Source of the DNA: Pseudisothecium myosuroides
Taxonomy: Eukaryota > Streptophyta > Bryopsida > Hypnales > Lembophyllaceae
Direction of reading: 5' to 3'
Assembly: GCA_951799445.1 (NCBI GenBank)
Contig: OX637295.1
Span: forward strand, 22,134,001 to 22,198,000
DNA length: 64,000 nucleotides
Position numbers and translations under genes: made by a program
The notes under the pieces: generated by a model
What the model saw: the letters and a program-made list of their open reading frames with translations, nothing else
Databases searched by the model: none
Told to the model about the DNA's origin: nothing
Shown here: piece by piece, positions 37,901-48,121 of the stretch
Layout of the letters: every line of letters starts with the position of its first letter
Numbering within the stretch: position 1 is the stretch's first letter

Positions 37901-39097
37901 ATTAATTGACTTTTGTCCGTATGCACAGATATTTATGGTGATCAATGCTTCGCACATGTAACATGTTCAATTCAGAGCTATGCCAAGGAAGGGAGATAAA
38001 GGAGAAAAGTCACCTGAAGCAGCTCCTTTAGGTCCAAAAAGAGCTTCATCAACTTGAGCAGAGTTCACCACCGCCAAAACTATGATGCCCGCGCCTGCTC
38101 TTCCATTCACAGAAAGCACGTCACATGAGGAATCTCATGCTGTGATGAAGCAACTAGTAGAATTTCTTTCTACACGCAGACCTATCTAGTATCAGATTTT
38201 CTCACAAAACTGTAGGGAATGGAATTACCCAATATAAAACTCACTCTTTAGTCTCATTATCACACTATTATGTTACGAGAAGTTGCATACAAGTGAGAAA
38301 AGCTTTCTATACCACCTTCTTGGGATCTCAAGTACTCCAATCCCACCTTTGATTGTCAAAATGCTACAAAATTCCAAGTTATCATGTGCGTTTCGGTTGA
38401 CGTTGAAGAGGTCTGGGTACAATCATAGGTAAATTGGTCCAAAAGGACAGATTACGATGCGATACAGTGAGAAGATATGTACCTTCAGCTGATTCAGCTG
38501 GGCTATTGCTTGCAATTCCACCAGCCTCTTGGAATTTCGATAACTGGATATCAGAAACCTGAATTTCCACATAAAGCACGATACCCATGTTTGTCTCTGA
38601 CTTGAGCATTGTCACCATTAAACAGAAAAACTAGGTCCCTTCCCTTTAAACATGCACACGACATACACATATTGACGTCCTTTAAAAGTACATGGCACCA
38701 TTTGAGAACAGTCACTACTGAGAGTTATATAGAGCAAAGTCATGCCAAATCAGAGAAATTTAAGCAAAATTAAAGCTTTAACATTTGAAGACAATGGCTA
38801 ACTTGCTTGAGAACTTTTCTCGCTCATATTGAGCTCAACTTTGCAAAACAAAGTGTCATGGATCCCTTTCATCTGTCCAAGAGTTCTTTTCCATGTCAAA
38901 TTCAAAGGATGCTCAAAAAGGATTCCCTAGAATTTCATGCACCCACTATTCTATTATTCATATGCACTACTCACATCATAGCCTTGAACGGTAAAACCGG
39001 CACGGAGAAGACTCGTGGCCATGCCAAGGCCCATGGCACCTAGTCCTAGAAACGCCACCTTGGCATGGCCTCCCATGGTATCTCCTTTGCTGACCAT
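22838..39097 (-). CDS. Four-module enzyme: two 6PGDH/HIBADH-like dehydrogenases, DUF1537 kinase region, class II aldolase; 42 exons, 1400 aa
   Basis: The start codon is 39095-39097 and the stop is 22838-22840. Summing 42 exons gives 4203 nt in frame throughout. All introns are GT-AG except intron 14, which is GC-AG. It matches the plant family annotated as 'ketose-bisphosphate aldolase class-II-like' (Arabidopsis At1g18270) in domain order and length. Known relatives of the modules in bacteria act in sequence on four-carbon sugar acids: LtnD-type dehydrogenase, DUF1537 kinase (OtnK/DtnK type), and an aldolase giving DHAP. The plant protein probably does several of these steps in the cytosol, since no targeting peptide is evident. 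The substrate is an inference; threonate from ascorbate breakdown is the natural candidate. Exon coordinates are given in the four module entries. No lesion was found, so the gene looks functional. Confidence 0.92.
24211..24269. repeat. Two adjacent palindromes inside an intron of the fused-enzyme gene
   Basis: 24211-24245 is an inverted repeat with arms built on GAGGCCTCC and a 4-5-base loop. 24248-24269 is a perfect 22-bp palindrome centred on CACTATAGTG. Both lie in the intron between exons 39 and 40. They may be remnants of a small hairpin transposon or a structured intronic element. Confidence 0.85.
26207..31133 (-). other. Module 3 of the fused enzyme: DUF1537 four-carbon acid-sugar kinase region (exons 23-35, residues 611-1129)
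   Basis: Exons are 30862-31133, 30449-30536, 29966-30085, 29498-29616, 29192-29264, 28862-28981, 28580-28648, 28029-28205, 27721-27768, 27156-27297, 26968-27065, 26439-26583 and 26207-26292. The N-terminal half shows LDDDPTGTQT (682-691), CFFILTNSRAL and LRGDSTLRGHFP. The C-terminal half shows GGLVVVGSYVPKTT (from about 941) and GGITSSDLA, which are the two-domain hallmarks of the family. Bacterial members phosphorylate 2- or 3-oxo-tetronates with ATP. The exon 23 donor was set at 30860-30861, because reading on to the later GT would break the frame of exon 24. Confidence 0.88.
31496..35395 (-). other. Module 2 of the fused enzyme: dehydrogenase (exons 12-22, residues 295-610)
   Basis: Exons are 35213-35395, 34966-35041, 34519-34599, 34197-34277, 34004-34080, 33473-33527, 33049-33097, 32379-32516, 32142-32223, 31801-31879 and 31496-31542. 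A linker is followed by a second GLGAMG (residues 332-337), then DAPVSGG and KMVNQLLAGVHIA. The second Asn of the KxxNN motif is Gln, as I recall for LtnD-type enzymes. Exon sizes mirror module 1. Exon 14 ends in a GC donor (GC at 34517-34518): the nearby GT would leave the wrong phase and bring in a stop. Confidence 0.88.
35885..39097 (-). other. Module 1 of the fused enzyme: dehydrogenase (exons 1-11, residues 1-294)
   Basis: Exons are 38975-39097, 38483-38558, 38014-38094, 37795-37875, 37561-37631, 37344-37398, 37041-37089, 36707-36844, 36210-36291, 36042-36120 and 35885-35931. A Rossmann GLGAMG lies at residues 18-23. The substrate signature DAPISGG and the catalytic-lysine motif KLVNN are present, as expected of the 3-hydroxyisobutyrate/6-phosphogluconate dehydrogenase superfamily. 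The module ends GFGRDDDAAVVK. All key residues are present, so it is likely active with NAD(P). Confidence 0.88.
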
Positions 39098-41118
39098 CAA
39101 TTCAATCCTGCAGTTGCGCACGATCCACAAATCAATGTGCAAACAAATTCCGATCAAAATAAGGAGAGCTCTGATTCAACTAGTGAATTGGCCTGTCTAT
39201 TGTCTCCTTTGAAGCTCAAATTCCTCCACAAATAGACTCCAAATCTAGATTAAAGTAGATGTCCCAAAGACTCAAAATCTAAGTTTAAAGGTTGAAGCAC
39301 CCAAATAAGGCGGTACTCTCAAATGTGACCACCTACTTTTGAACCTAGAACAGCTTAGAAAAAGCTCAAAAACCATCTCTTACACACTACATCAAACATG
39401 CAAAGATTCTCATTACTATTTTTGATACCAGTTCAAATTAAGGCTATCTCTAATTAATACTTCAATCATTGATGACTAGCTCCAAAATTCTCAAAACCTC
39501 TCCAATTAATTCCATTTTTGAAATGCTAACATATAAAATACAAGTCTCTGTTTACATTACATTACAAAATTTCCGAATTCCAACCACAATAGGGGTTGTC
39601 ATACCTTCTCTGAGAACGAAACTTCCATGAAGACTGAGAGGTTGTGGAGAGAAAAAAGGAGACAATTAGGAACCTTTCTCCATGAACAAGGTGTGACACT
39701 GTTGTGTGGAGAATGAGAATGGAGAACGGGATTTACCTGCGCAAATTACAAAGTTCTGGAACGCGAATCCACTTGTATCAGTAGCTGCACCTCTTTCAAT
39801 CCTGCATGCTCGATCTCTACAAAAACTCCAAACCCTAAGTAAGCCCCAAGTCTTCTGGATATCAGAAAATGAGCAGGAATTCCAATGCTTTTCGATGCAG
39901 GAACTCAAGAAAAAGGCTGTGCAGAGGAACGACACCAGCAACAATTCAGCAAGACATCCAACACGAGAGATTCTATACAGCAAAAGACAACAGCAACCAG
40001 AGTAGTGCAGCGCGGCGAGGATCACCTGAGAAAAAAACGTTGAAATGGATTCTCGGGATGCAGAAAAACCCAAATGCGGCAGCTTCAATTACAAGGTGCA
40101 CGAATTTCTGCACTACTCTCTAACGCGAATGGAAGTGAAAACGACAGGGCAGGGTGAAAGTGAGAAGCGGAGCAGTGAAAACTTCGCACGTGAAATCTTC
40201 ACACGTTATATAGCTCATTTACCTATACATCAAAGATACCGAACTCCAAGAATCTCAACTCTAACTCTGTCTGAATGTAGAAACACACGCAAAGTTCCCA
40301 CAACTCCACTCTCCTCTCTACAGAGTGTGAAATCCGAAACAAAAGTGAACCTCATTGCCATCACGAGTATGAAAATTATTGCCATCACGCCATTAGATTC
40401 AAACTAAGTAAATGCAAAACAATTCGTGCAACAAACCAAAATCTCGCAATCTAAATTCTCCTACACTAAACATCCTTAAAAACTCTAACAACCATTCCAC
40501 CAGTACCACAAATTCGCCTGATCACGGCACTTAACTTCAAAGTAAATGGGCGTTTCGAATGTAACCCAAATTCCACTTGGCACCAATGCCACGCCCTCAC
40601 CTCACAAGCACGAATCTCCATAACCACACACTGAGCTCTCAAGTCAATCCAATCCAATCCCACCCGATCAAGAAATTCGATTCTCACCTCGTCAACTCAA
40701 AATCTCCGAGAGAATCAATCCGCAGCTAGCTGCTTCGATGTCGAACGGATTTCGAAGAGAAAAAACTCAAATGAATCGGGTCACTGCTTGGACTGGATCG
40801 GAGCTTGGAGAGATGATTCTGCGAAAGTTGAGAGCTGGGAGAATGTGGGAATGTGAGATGATGATGGGGGAGTGTGAAGGAATGGGGAACATGAGGTCGG
40901 CAATCACGTGGGGCTTGTGGTGTGATACTGTGATGCGAGAGAGTGAGAGAGAGAGACGGAAGGTTTCAACGTCGCCATGGGCGGGTGCAGGCTCCGTCAT
41001 CGAGGGAGAATTTTCTGTTCGGATGGATGAATGTTCGGACGGGGAAGGGGGCACTTGGATGGATGAACAGACGTTGCTTTGGGGTTTACCCTGTGAGTAC
41101 ATTTTCAAACTGAGGTAA
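39098..41118 (-). promoter_or_regulatory. Upstream region of the fused-enzyme gene, with a probable 5' UTR intron
   Basis: A good acceptor (CTGCAG ending at 39108 on the minus strand) sits 10 nt before the ATG, so a non-coding first exon is likely. Candidate donors are at about 39605 (AAG|GTATGA) and about 39737 (CAG|GTAAAT); I cannot choose between them. The stretch 40690-41110 is GC-richer and may be the core promoter. The ORF at 40738-41118 has no family resemblance and is probably chance. Confidence 0.4.
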
Positions 41119-41169
41119 GGTACGTTCACACTCGGCCTTAAGTGTGAGTGAAGTGAGCGGTTTGGGAAG

Positions 41170-41496
41170 TGTTGAAGTAGTAGTTAACTCAGAGTTAGAA
41201 TAGTAATTAACCCAACTACTTCTATCCAGATGACTGTACTCCAGTGCTACTACGGGATGACAAACAGTGGATGATTAAAAATAGAACGATCTACTAGTCA
41301 CCTTGTATAATTAGACACCTAGTCTGAATATATATATACTATCATCTTCTCCGGATGTGGGGTAGAGGTATTCTTTTGTTTATATTTGTGTTGAATGTTA
41401 TGCTTAGAGTTTGTGCCTTCACCACAGTCTGTGCCTTCACCACAGTCTGTGCCTTTACCACACGTTAGTTGTTACTTTTATCTCTCTGTCACAACA
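41170..41496 (+). repeat. 5' LTR of the Copia element
   Basis: 327 bp. Compared with the 3' LTR it carries two extra 18-nt units of the type GTGCCTTCACCACAGTCT (near 41410-41460). The sequence right after it (CGTTATCAGCACGA from 41497) sits where a primer-binding site is expected; its TATCAG core recalls the usual initiator-tRNA site, but the match is only partial. Confidence 0.95.
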
Positions 41497-41585
41497 CGTT
41501 ATCAGCACGATAGCTAGTCTCTTTTCCTCTGAGTTCAATTGCCTTTTGCCCTTTCTTTTGTTTTTGCAATTAGACTTGTAAGACC

Positions 41586-44093
41586 ATGGCTGCATCAACC
41601 TCAAAGAGTCCGCCAGAGAAGAAGAAGGCTCCACGCTTGCAACCATTGCTATTTGGACCATTGGAGGCTGACGGCAACAACTATATGAGGTGGAACATCG
41701 ATGCCAAGACACACATGACTGCGGAGGGGTGGGAAGGCGCCCTGATTTTTCCAATACCGGAGGGCGTATCAACTGCAACAAAAAGTTGGGCGTTGGTTCT
41801 TCTCCGAAGACACTTGGACACTGCACTCCAGGAGCAATACATCCAGGTTGATGATCCGGCAGAACTATGGAAGCAGCTCACAGCCAGGTTCCAACATGAG
41901 AAAACTATTTTTCTCCCGCAAGCACGCAACGATTGGGTGGCGCTTCGAGTCTTGGATTTCACCAGCTTGGTTTCCTTCAATGCCGAGCTGCACCGAATAG
42001 TTGCTCAACTGCGCATGTGTGGGGAGACTGTCGCCGAACGGGAGCTAATTGATAAGACTCTCCAAACTTTTCCCTCTGCTTCTGCCTTGTTAGCTCAGCA
42101 ATATCGCAACATGAGGTTTACAACACACTTGGAACTAATGTCCTACTTGCTACTAGCCGAAAAGGAACAACATGTGCTCTTGAAGAATGAAGAACGCAAA
42201 CCGGCTAGGGAGGTGAACACCACGGAGCTACCGACCAGGAGACCACGGAGCAACCAGAAGTTGAAGCGACAGCAGCCCAACCGACCATACCCCCCAAAAT
42301 CAAATGATAAGTCATCTGATCACAACTCTTCTAGCTTCCAATCTAGGTTAGAATCTCGCAATTGCCACAAGTGTGGACGCTCTGGTCACTTGCAACGAAA
42401 TTGTCGGTCCACCGAATGTAGCAAGTGTGGTCGTTTTAGTCATGCATCTAAGGATTGTTGAACCAGTAAATGTCAAAAGTGTGGTCGACCAGGCCATGTG
42501 TCACAAAGTTGTAGGGCCGGTGAGTATATTGTTGAGATGTACAAGGAGCTACAACAGCTTAGAAAGGGTCAGAGAGAGTCTCACTCCCTAGATGCTCCAT
42601 CTCTAGATGTAACTGACCATGAAAACTACATGACGATCACGTCAGTTTATAACACATCTAGCAAGTCAGAGGCAGATGAGGACATAGTCCTGATTGATAG
42701 TGGATCCACTCACACGATCCTTAGGGATCCAAAGTACTTTGAATTTTTGAGACATGGTTCCGAAGCCTGGCAGACCTGTGAACTGAGCACAGTAGCTGGA
42801 AGACAGACTTTAAAGTTCCGTGAGGGCCAGGCACGTATCACACTGCCTGGAGGCGCCACCCTCATTTGTGACCATGCCATATATGCGCCAGAGGCTAATC
42901 GAAGCCTGATCAGCTTTCGAGACCTCCGGGCAAATGGTATTCATGTCCTGACCTCGATCAAGGACGGTAAGGAGACACTTGACCTTTGGCAAGAGCAAAT
43001 TTGCCTTGCCACCGCACAATGCGGAGCAAGTGGCCTGTATGAGCTTGTAATCTCCCGTCTGCCTAGCGGACGTAAAACTGTTCCACCTAGTGGAAGCTCT
43101 TCATACTCAGTGATCGCTCCAAGTAAGACCAGTTTGTGGCATGGACGCATGGGTCACCCAGGAGCTACGATGTTCAGGAGGATGTTACCCCTGCTTACGG
43201 GACATGAGGTTTGTACCAGCGATGCAAACAAGGTTGGAGCGTGTGATGCCTGTGCCCAAGGAAAACTGATTTTGAAGCCTTCACGTTGGAAGCTGCCAAG
43301 CGAGCTTCCACCTCCACTCCAACGACTTCAAGGTGACATCTGTGGCCCCATCACTCCTGCATCAGGACCCTTCAAGTATTTCTTAGTTCTAGTTGATGCT
43401 GCTGGGGTTCATTTTGAAGTTTCTTTACTAAGTACTCGAAACATAGCTTTTACTAAAGTCGTAGCATCCCTGCTGAAATTTAGAACCCATTTTCCAGACT
43501 ACCCAGTCAAAACTCTTCGTATGGACAATGCTAAGGAGTTTAGGTCACAAAAGTTTGAGGACTATTGTGTAGCAACAGGTATCTCACTCACATACGCTGT
43601 CCCGTATGAGCATGCCCAAAATGGGCTGGCTGAAGCCTTCATCAAGAAGATCCAGCTTATCAGCCGCCCCTTATTACTCCATGCTAAACTCCCTTCCTCT
43701 TTCTGGTCACACGCGGTACTCCATGCAGCAACCCTGCTGAGGTACCGCCCCACCTTGCTTAACGAGCATTCACCTTTAGAGATTCTAACCGGACGGCCTC
43801 CAGATGTCTCTCATTTCAAAAATTTTGGTTGCCAAGTTTGGGTGCCTGTCCCTGAGCCTGAACGTAAAACAATAGGGTCACATCGCCAGGAAGGTATTTA
43901 TGTTGGATTTGACTCGCCCAATATTATTAGATATGTCTCTCCCAAAACCGGAACTTTGCATAAGGCTCGGTTCCAGAATTGTCAATTTGTTGAGCGTGTC
44001 TTTCCTTCTCTCACCTCAGTTATATCAAACCACCACCTGATTTTTTTGACAATACCCCATCGGATGACAATCCGAGGTCCTATTCTGGTTTGA
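41586..44093 (+). pseudogene. Copia gag-protease-integrase, interrupted by one in-frame stop
   Basis: From the ATG at 41586 the frame encodes a gag domain and two CCHC knuckles (CHKCGRSGHLQRNC, CSKCGRFSHASKDC). It then meets TGA at 42459-42461 and continues in the same frame through a third knuckle (CQKCGRPGHVSQSC). Protease follows with IDSGSTHTIL (about 42691). The pre-integrase zinc site runs from WHGRMGH to CDACAQG (43138-43260). The integrase core has GDICGP, MDNAKEF and an acidic residue in AQNGLAEAF. After IYVGFDSPN the frame is lost near 44020 and ends at 44091-44093. Were it intact, gag and pol would be a single ORF, as is usual for plant Copia. Confidence 0.92.
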
Positions 44094-45259
44094 AAGTTCA
44101 AAAAGCTCTTTATGGCCTTAAACAAGCAGGTAGAATGTGGTACAAGCACCTTCGGGACTTCTTACTCTACCATAAGTTCAAACATGATCCATCCCTACCT
44201 TGCATCTTTACACTTAAAAATGACACAGGCTTTGTAGTAATTGCTGTCTATGTAGATGACCTCAATCTAGTAGGCATTCCATCTACCTGTAGTCATGCTG
44301 TGAGTCTCCTAACCACTCAATTTGAGATGAAGTTGTTAGGCCAAACTTCCTTTTGTCTTGGCCTTGAGGTGACTCATTTACCAGATGGTAGTATTTTTCT
44401 CCATCAAACTGCTTATACCCAAAGACTTCTCAAGAAATTTCAGATGCACCAAGCTAGTCCTTTTTCCGCTCCCATGATGGGACGAAGTCGAACTCTAGAT
44501 GACCCCTACTGTCCTTGCGAGGAGGAGGACGAGGAGGAGTTTCCTGACAAAACCCAGTACCTCGCAGCAGTAGGAACTCTCAACTACTTGTCTACATATA
44601 CTAGGCCTGACATTTCTTTTGCTACAAGTGTCTTAGCTCGTCATAGCCAAAGACCGGCAGCTCGTCATTGGAATGGTGTTAAATATTTGTTCCGATACCT
44701 CCGGGGGACAGAAGACTTGGGACTTTGTTATACCAAAGAGAAGACCTCAGATATCACAGGTTATGCTGATGCGGGATTCAAATCCGATGAGAGTACTAGG
44801 AAATCACAAACTAGATACATATTTTTGAAGAATAACTCCCCAATTTCGTGGAAGTCAGTGAAGCAAACAGTTACTGCTACTTCCTCGAATCACTCTGAAC
44901 TTATTGCTTTCCATGAGGCAACCCGGGAAGCAGTATGGTTGAGGAACATGAACAAGATCATCATGGAGCAGTGCGAGATTACTCGAGACTTCAAGCCGAT
45001 TATCATCTTTGAAGACAACGTTGCATGTGTAGTTCAAGTGGCATCTGGTTTTATCAAAACTGACCGCACCAAACACATTCCTCCACATATATTTGGGTTC
45101 ACTCAAGATCTCATTCAATCCGGGCAAATAGAAGTCAAGAAGATAGAATCAGCACACAACATTGCGGACATGTTGACCAAAGCTCTTCCAGCCTATACTC
45201 ATAGGAGATTAGTACAAGAGGCCGGCATGCATTTGTTGCATGAGATAGTTCCTCAGTAG
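44090..45259 (+). pseudogene. Copia reverse transcriptase (C-terminal part) and RNase H
   Basis: The frame opens as KALYGLKQAGRMWY, the middle of Copia RT, and contains the catalytic YVDD (about 44251), then RNase H with a TGYADAGF motif and the C-terminal HIADMLTKAL-like end. In its own frame it extends upstream to about 44023 through PPPDFFDNTPSDDNP, a linker that normally precedes RT. The roughly 150 residues of RT usually found between this linker and KALYGLKQ are absent. The element cannot reverse-transcribe itself. Confidence 0.92.
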
Positions 45260-45352
45260 AAGTTACACTCTTTTCTGTCTGTGGGATTTTTCCTAATTTA
45301 GGTTTTCATCACAGATCAGTTTTTAATGAGGTAACTATCGATCGAGGAGGAG

Positions 45353-45646
45353 TGTTGAAGTAGTAGTTAACTCAGAGTTAGAATAGTAATTAACCCAACT
45401 ACTTCTATCCAGATGACTGTACTCCCAGTGCTACTACAGGATGACAAACAGTGGATGATTAAAAATAGAACGATCTACTAGTCACCTTGTATAATTAGAC
45501 ACCTAGTCTGAATATATATATATACTATCATCTTCTCCAGATGTGGGGTAGAGGTATTCTTTTGTTTATATTTGTGTTGATTGTTATGCTTAGAGCTTGT
45601 GCCTTCACCACACGTTAGTTGTTACTTTTATCTCTCTGTCACAACA
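45353..45646 (+). repeat. 3' LTR of the Copia element
   Basis: 294 bp, preceded directly by a purine tract (GAGGAGGAG, 45344-45352) that fits a polypurine tract. It lacks the two extra 18-nt units of the 5' LTR and has small TA and C indels relative to it. Confidence 0.95.
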
Positions 45647-45651
45647 GGAAG

Positions 45652-46418
45652 AATAAGAGTGAGGCTATTCCCACTTGCAATTCTCGGTAAATGCCAAGCC
45701 TACGTGGCCGCCCACCTGGCAGGCAATAAGAGCGGTGGTCAGGAGGTAGTACAAGTTCACTGTTCCGGATGTTACGTTCTTTGTAGCGGTTAGTACGTAG
45801 GACTAGAAACTTCAGGAATTGAAGATTTGAGATATTTACGATTGATTTTAATTAATGAGCCTTGCGACGGCCGATTAGCAAAGAGCGGCGCCTGTGCTTT
45901 GCGAACTACACGCTGCAAAGTGGAATTTTTCCCGAAGTCATGACTAACAGGTTACCAAAAATATAGACACAAAATTCAATGGCGGCTGCGAGATGCATGG
46001 GACCATTGGGTACAAATTGCGAGGCCATGCCGACGTCCTCCATCGCTCTTGACACTCATCCATCGAGTACACTGCAGGTCTTTGACTATCGCGCCTTTGA
46101 TCAAGTTCGTATCGATACCTCTGTTTTGCTTTAATGTATATTGTTCTCGTGGCAAGCGTACAAGTTCGTCTTCAATCCATGGACTTTAATGGGGTTGGAT
46201 TGATGCTACAGGTATTTCAGCATGGAGAACCTTCTCGACGTAGCAGTATACGACGCCGCACCTGTGACTGGGTACATCGCAGCAGAATGTAAGTTCACAC
46301 TTGATTCTTCGCCTTGTACAATCTTGTTTCCATGAAAACGTGGACCTGCACAACACACAAACACGCTCCGATGCTGCAATAAGTACTTAATCATGATAAT
46401 GTCATTGAGTTTTGGTGT
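45652..46418. other. Non-coding 5' portion of the PIF/Harbinger element
   Basis: This lies between the Copia right flank and the Myb-like frame. A short methionine-led frame (MAAARCMGPLGTNCEAMPTS, near 45979) and possible splice sites may be remnants of an upstream exon, but nothing is recognisable. Confidence 0.4.
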
Positions 46419-47744
46419 GTGGGCAAATGTGAAGGTACCGTGATCGCCGCAAACCTTGTCACGGCGTCTCCTACAAGACCACCAGTTCCCTCGCCACGCC
46501 AAAGTCCTTCTACCACAACAGTTCAGAGACATCCAACAAAGCGTGCAAGGAAAGATCGGGGGCCTAATTGGCAGCCTCAGGAGGTGATGGCACTGGTGAA
46601 CGCTAAAAGAGAGATATTCTTGGAGGAGATAGACACGGTCGACGGACGTGATCTGATGAATCCAGAGTCAAGCAAGTAGCAACGAGTTAGCCAGGAAGTC
46701 ATAAAATGCGGTCTCTCACCTTGTCCACGTGATGGTGCAGCATGCAAGACAAAGTGGAATCAGATTGTACCTGAATACAAGCGCATTGCTGACTTCTTCG
46801 CCCGCACCGGAAGAAATGGAGCAAACTATTGGGATCTAACAACAACAGAGCGGAAAAGGGAGGGACTACCGCGTTCATTTCCCCAAGACATCTTCTACAG
46901 TATTAAAGAGTGGTACGGAACCAGACCGAGCATGCAACCACCGCATACCAGAGACCTCCTTGCACATGACGATGGAAATTATCCAATTCCGAGAGGGTTG
47001 AGCAAGGACAGTGAAGAAGTGGACGACACTGATCCTCCGATAGAAGACCCGATGGACATAGTAGACGAGGTGGAACTCACTGATGGCACGGGGGGGCACA
47101 CACCCTCAGCGGTGAAGCTACCGAGCCAGAGCACGGCATCAGGACCATGAGCACCTGCCAAGACTGTCACCCGCAATGGACGTGACCGACCCATCCTTCC
47201 GACTGGAGTAACACCGCATTTCATCAGCTCCAGCGACACATCTGAGTGTGTTGGAAACCGCCGAGCAGGCAATACTGCTGTCAGACGTAAGAGTTTGTCT
47301 GGGCACACTATTATAGCTGAAGCTACACAAGCAAGTGGAGATGTCATGGCTGGATAAATGCGTGAGATGGCAGAAGCAAGTAGGGACCTCGAGCAGTCCA
47401 AGATTGAGGTCCAACTCAAATTGTTCTCTGAGCAAATGGACTATCAGCGTGAAAAAGATCGTCGCCTCCATGAGAGTAGCTGCATTGCAAATGAAAATGC
47501 CAAGCTAGCTATAGAAAAGCAAGGGAAAGTTGTAAAATGCTTGGCTCAATTGTCATCCGTGTTAAGCCTAGGCCTACGCCTCCCAAATGGAAGACCAACA
47601 GGGGCTAAGCCACATGCGGCCCCTCCAACTCTAGGAGAACAAGACACAGTGTCCATAGTAGGCTCCCTTGTGCTATGTGCTCAGACTGACCACGGGATTA
47701 CTACCCCCCGAGGCCAAGCGCCTATAGCAGACTCCATCGAGTAG
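46419..47744 (+). pseudogene. PIF/Harbinger Myb/SANT-like second protein, three in-frame stops
   Basis: One continuous frame is broken by TAG at 46677-46679, TGA at 47148-47150 and TAA at about 47355. The N-terminal part, GPNWQPQEVMALVNAKRE, then (stop, expected Trp) QRVSQEVI, CKTKWNQIVPEYKRIADF and NYWDL, is a trihelix/Myb-like DNA-binding domain. The C-terminal part is acidic, then helical (REMAEASRDLEQSKIEVQLK). In PIF/Harbinger elements this protein helps import the transposase and bind the transposon ends. It could have been mistaken for a host trihelix factor, but the transposase beside it argues for a transposon protein. The first part begins at a non-ATG codon, so the true start is unclear. 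Confidence 0.75.
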
Positions 47745-48121
47745 AACTGAAGTGTGCCGCTCACCTGCACCAAAGGAAACCACTTGTAGTTAGAAAGGAT
47801 TGAAGTGGGTAGGTAGTAGAAACCCCTAAGCTTTTGTAACTGTGGATAGAGATGCAGTCTCTATATGTACTCATCATTAAAGAATGATTTCACAGTTTAC
47901 TATTGAAGTGTATGCATTGTTACTCATGTCAAACCGGTCAACCACATGAATGAAACGTCATTCAAATTAGGAAGACATGAACAACACTTAATACATTAAA
48001 GTAGCTTTCACTAAAAGAACTCACAAAAGAATTGAAACCCATTCAAATTGATCGTGCATGGAACACCTTCTAGGAAAAAAAGAGGACATACAAGCAAGTA
48101 GGGACCTCATTACCTTTAGCA

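Larger units (their letters stand above)
41170..45646 (+). mobile_element. Ty1/Copia LTR retrotransposon with perfect 5-bp target duplication
   Basis: Direct LTRs at 41170-41496 and 45353-45646 begin TGTTG and end ACAACA. GGAAG occurs immediately outside both ends (41165-41169 and 45647-45651). Domains are in Copia order: gag with zinc knuckles, protease, integrase, reverse transcriptase and RNase H. By eye the LTRs differ at about four substitutions plus three indels over about 294 bp, so the insertion is young. The interior is defective: a stop in gag, a frameshift, and loss of the N-terminal part of RT. It is inserted in the left end of the PIF/Harbinger element. Confidence 0.95.

Noticed and set aside
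40738..41118. A 126-codon ORF upstream of the fused-enzyme gene
   Set aside because: No family resemblance, purine-biased composition, overlapping ORF on the other strand. It lies in the probable promoter region.
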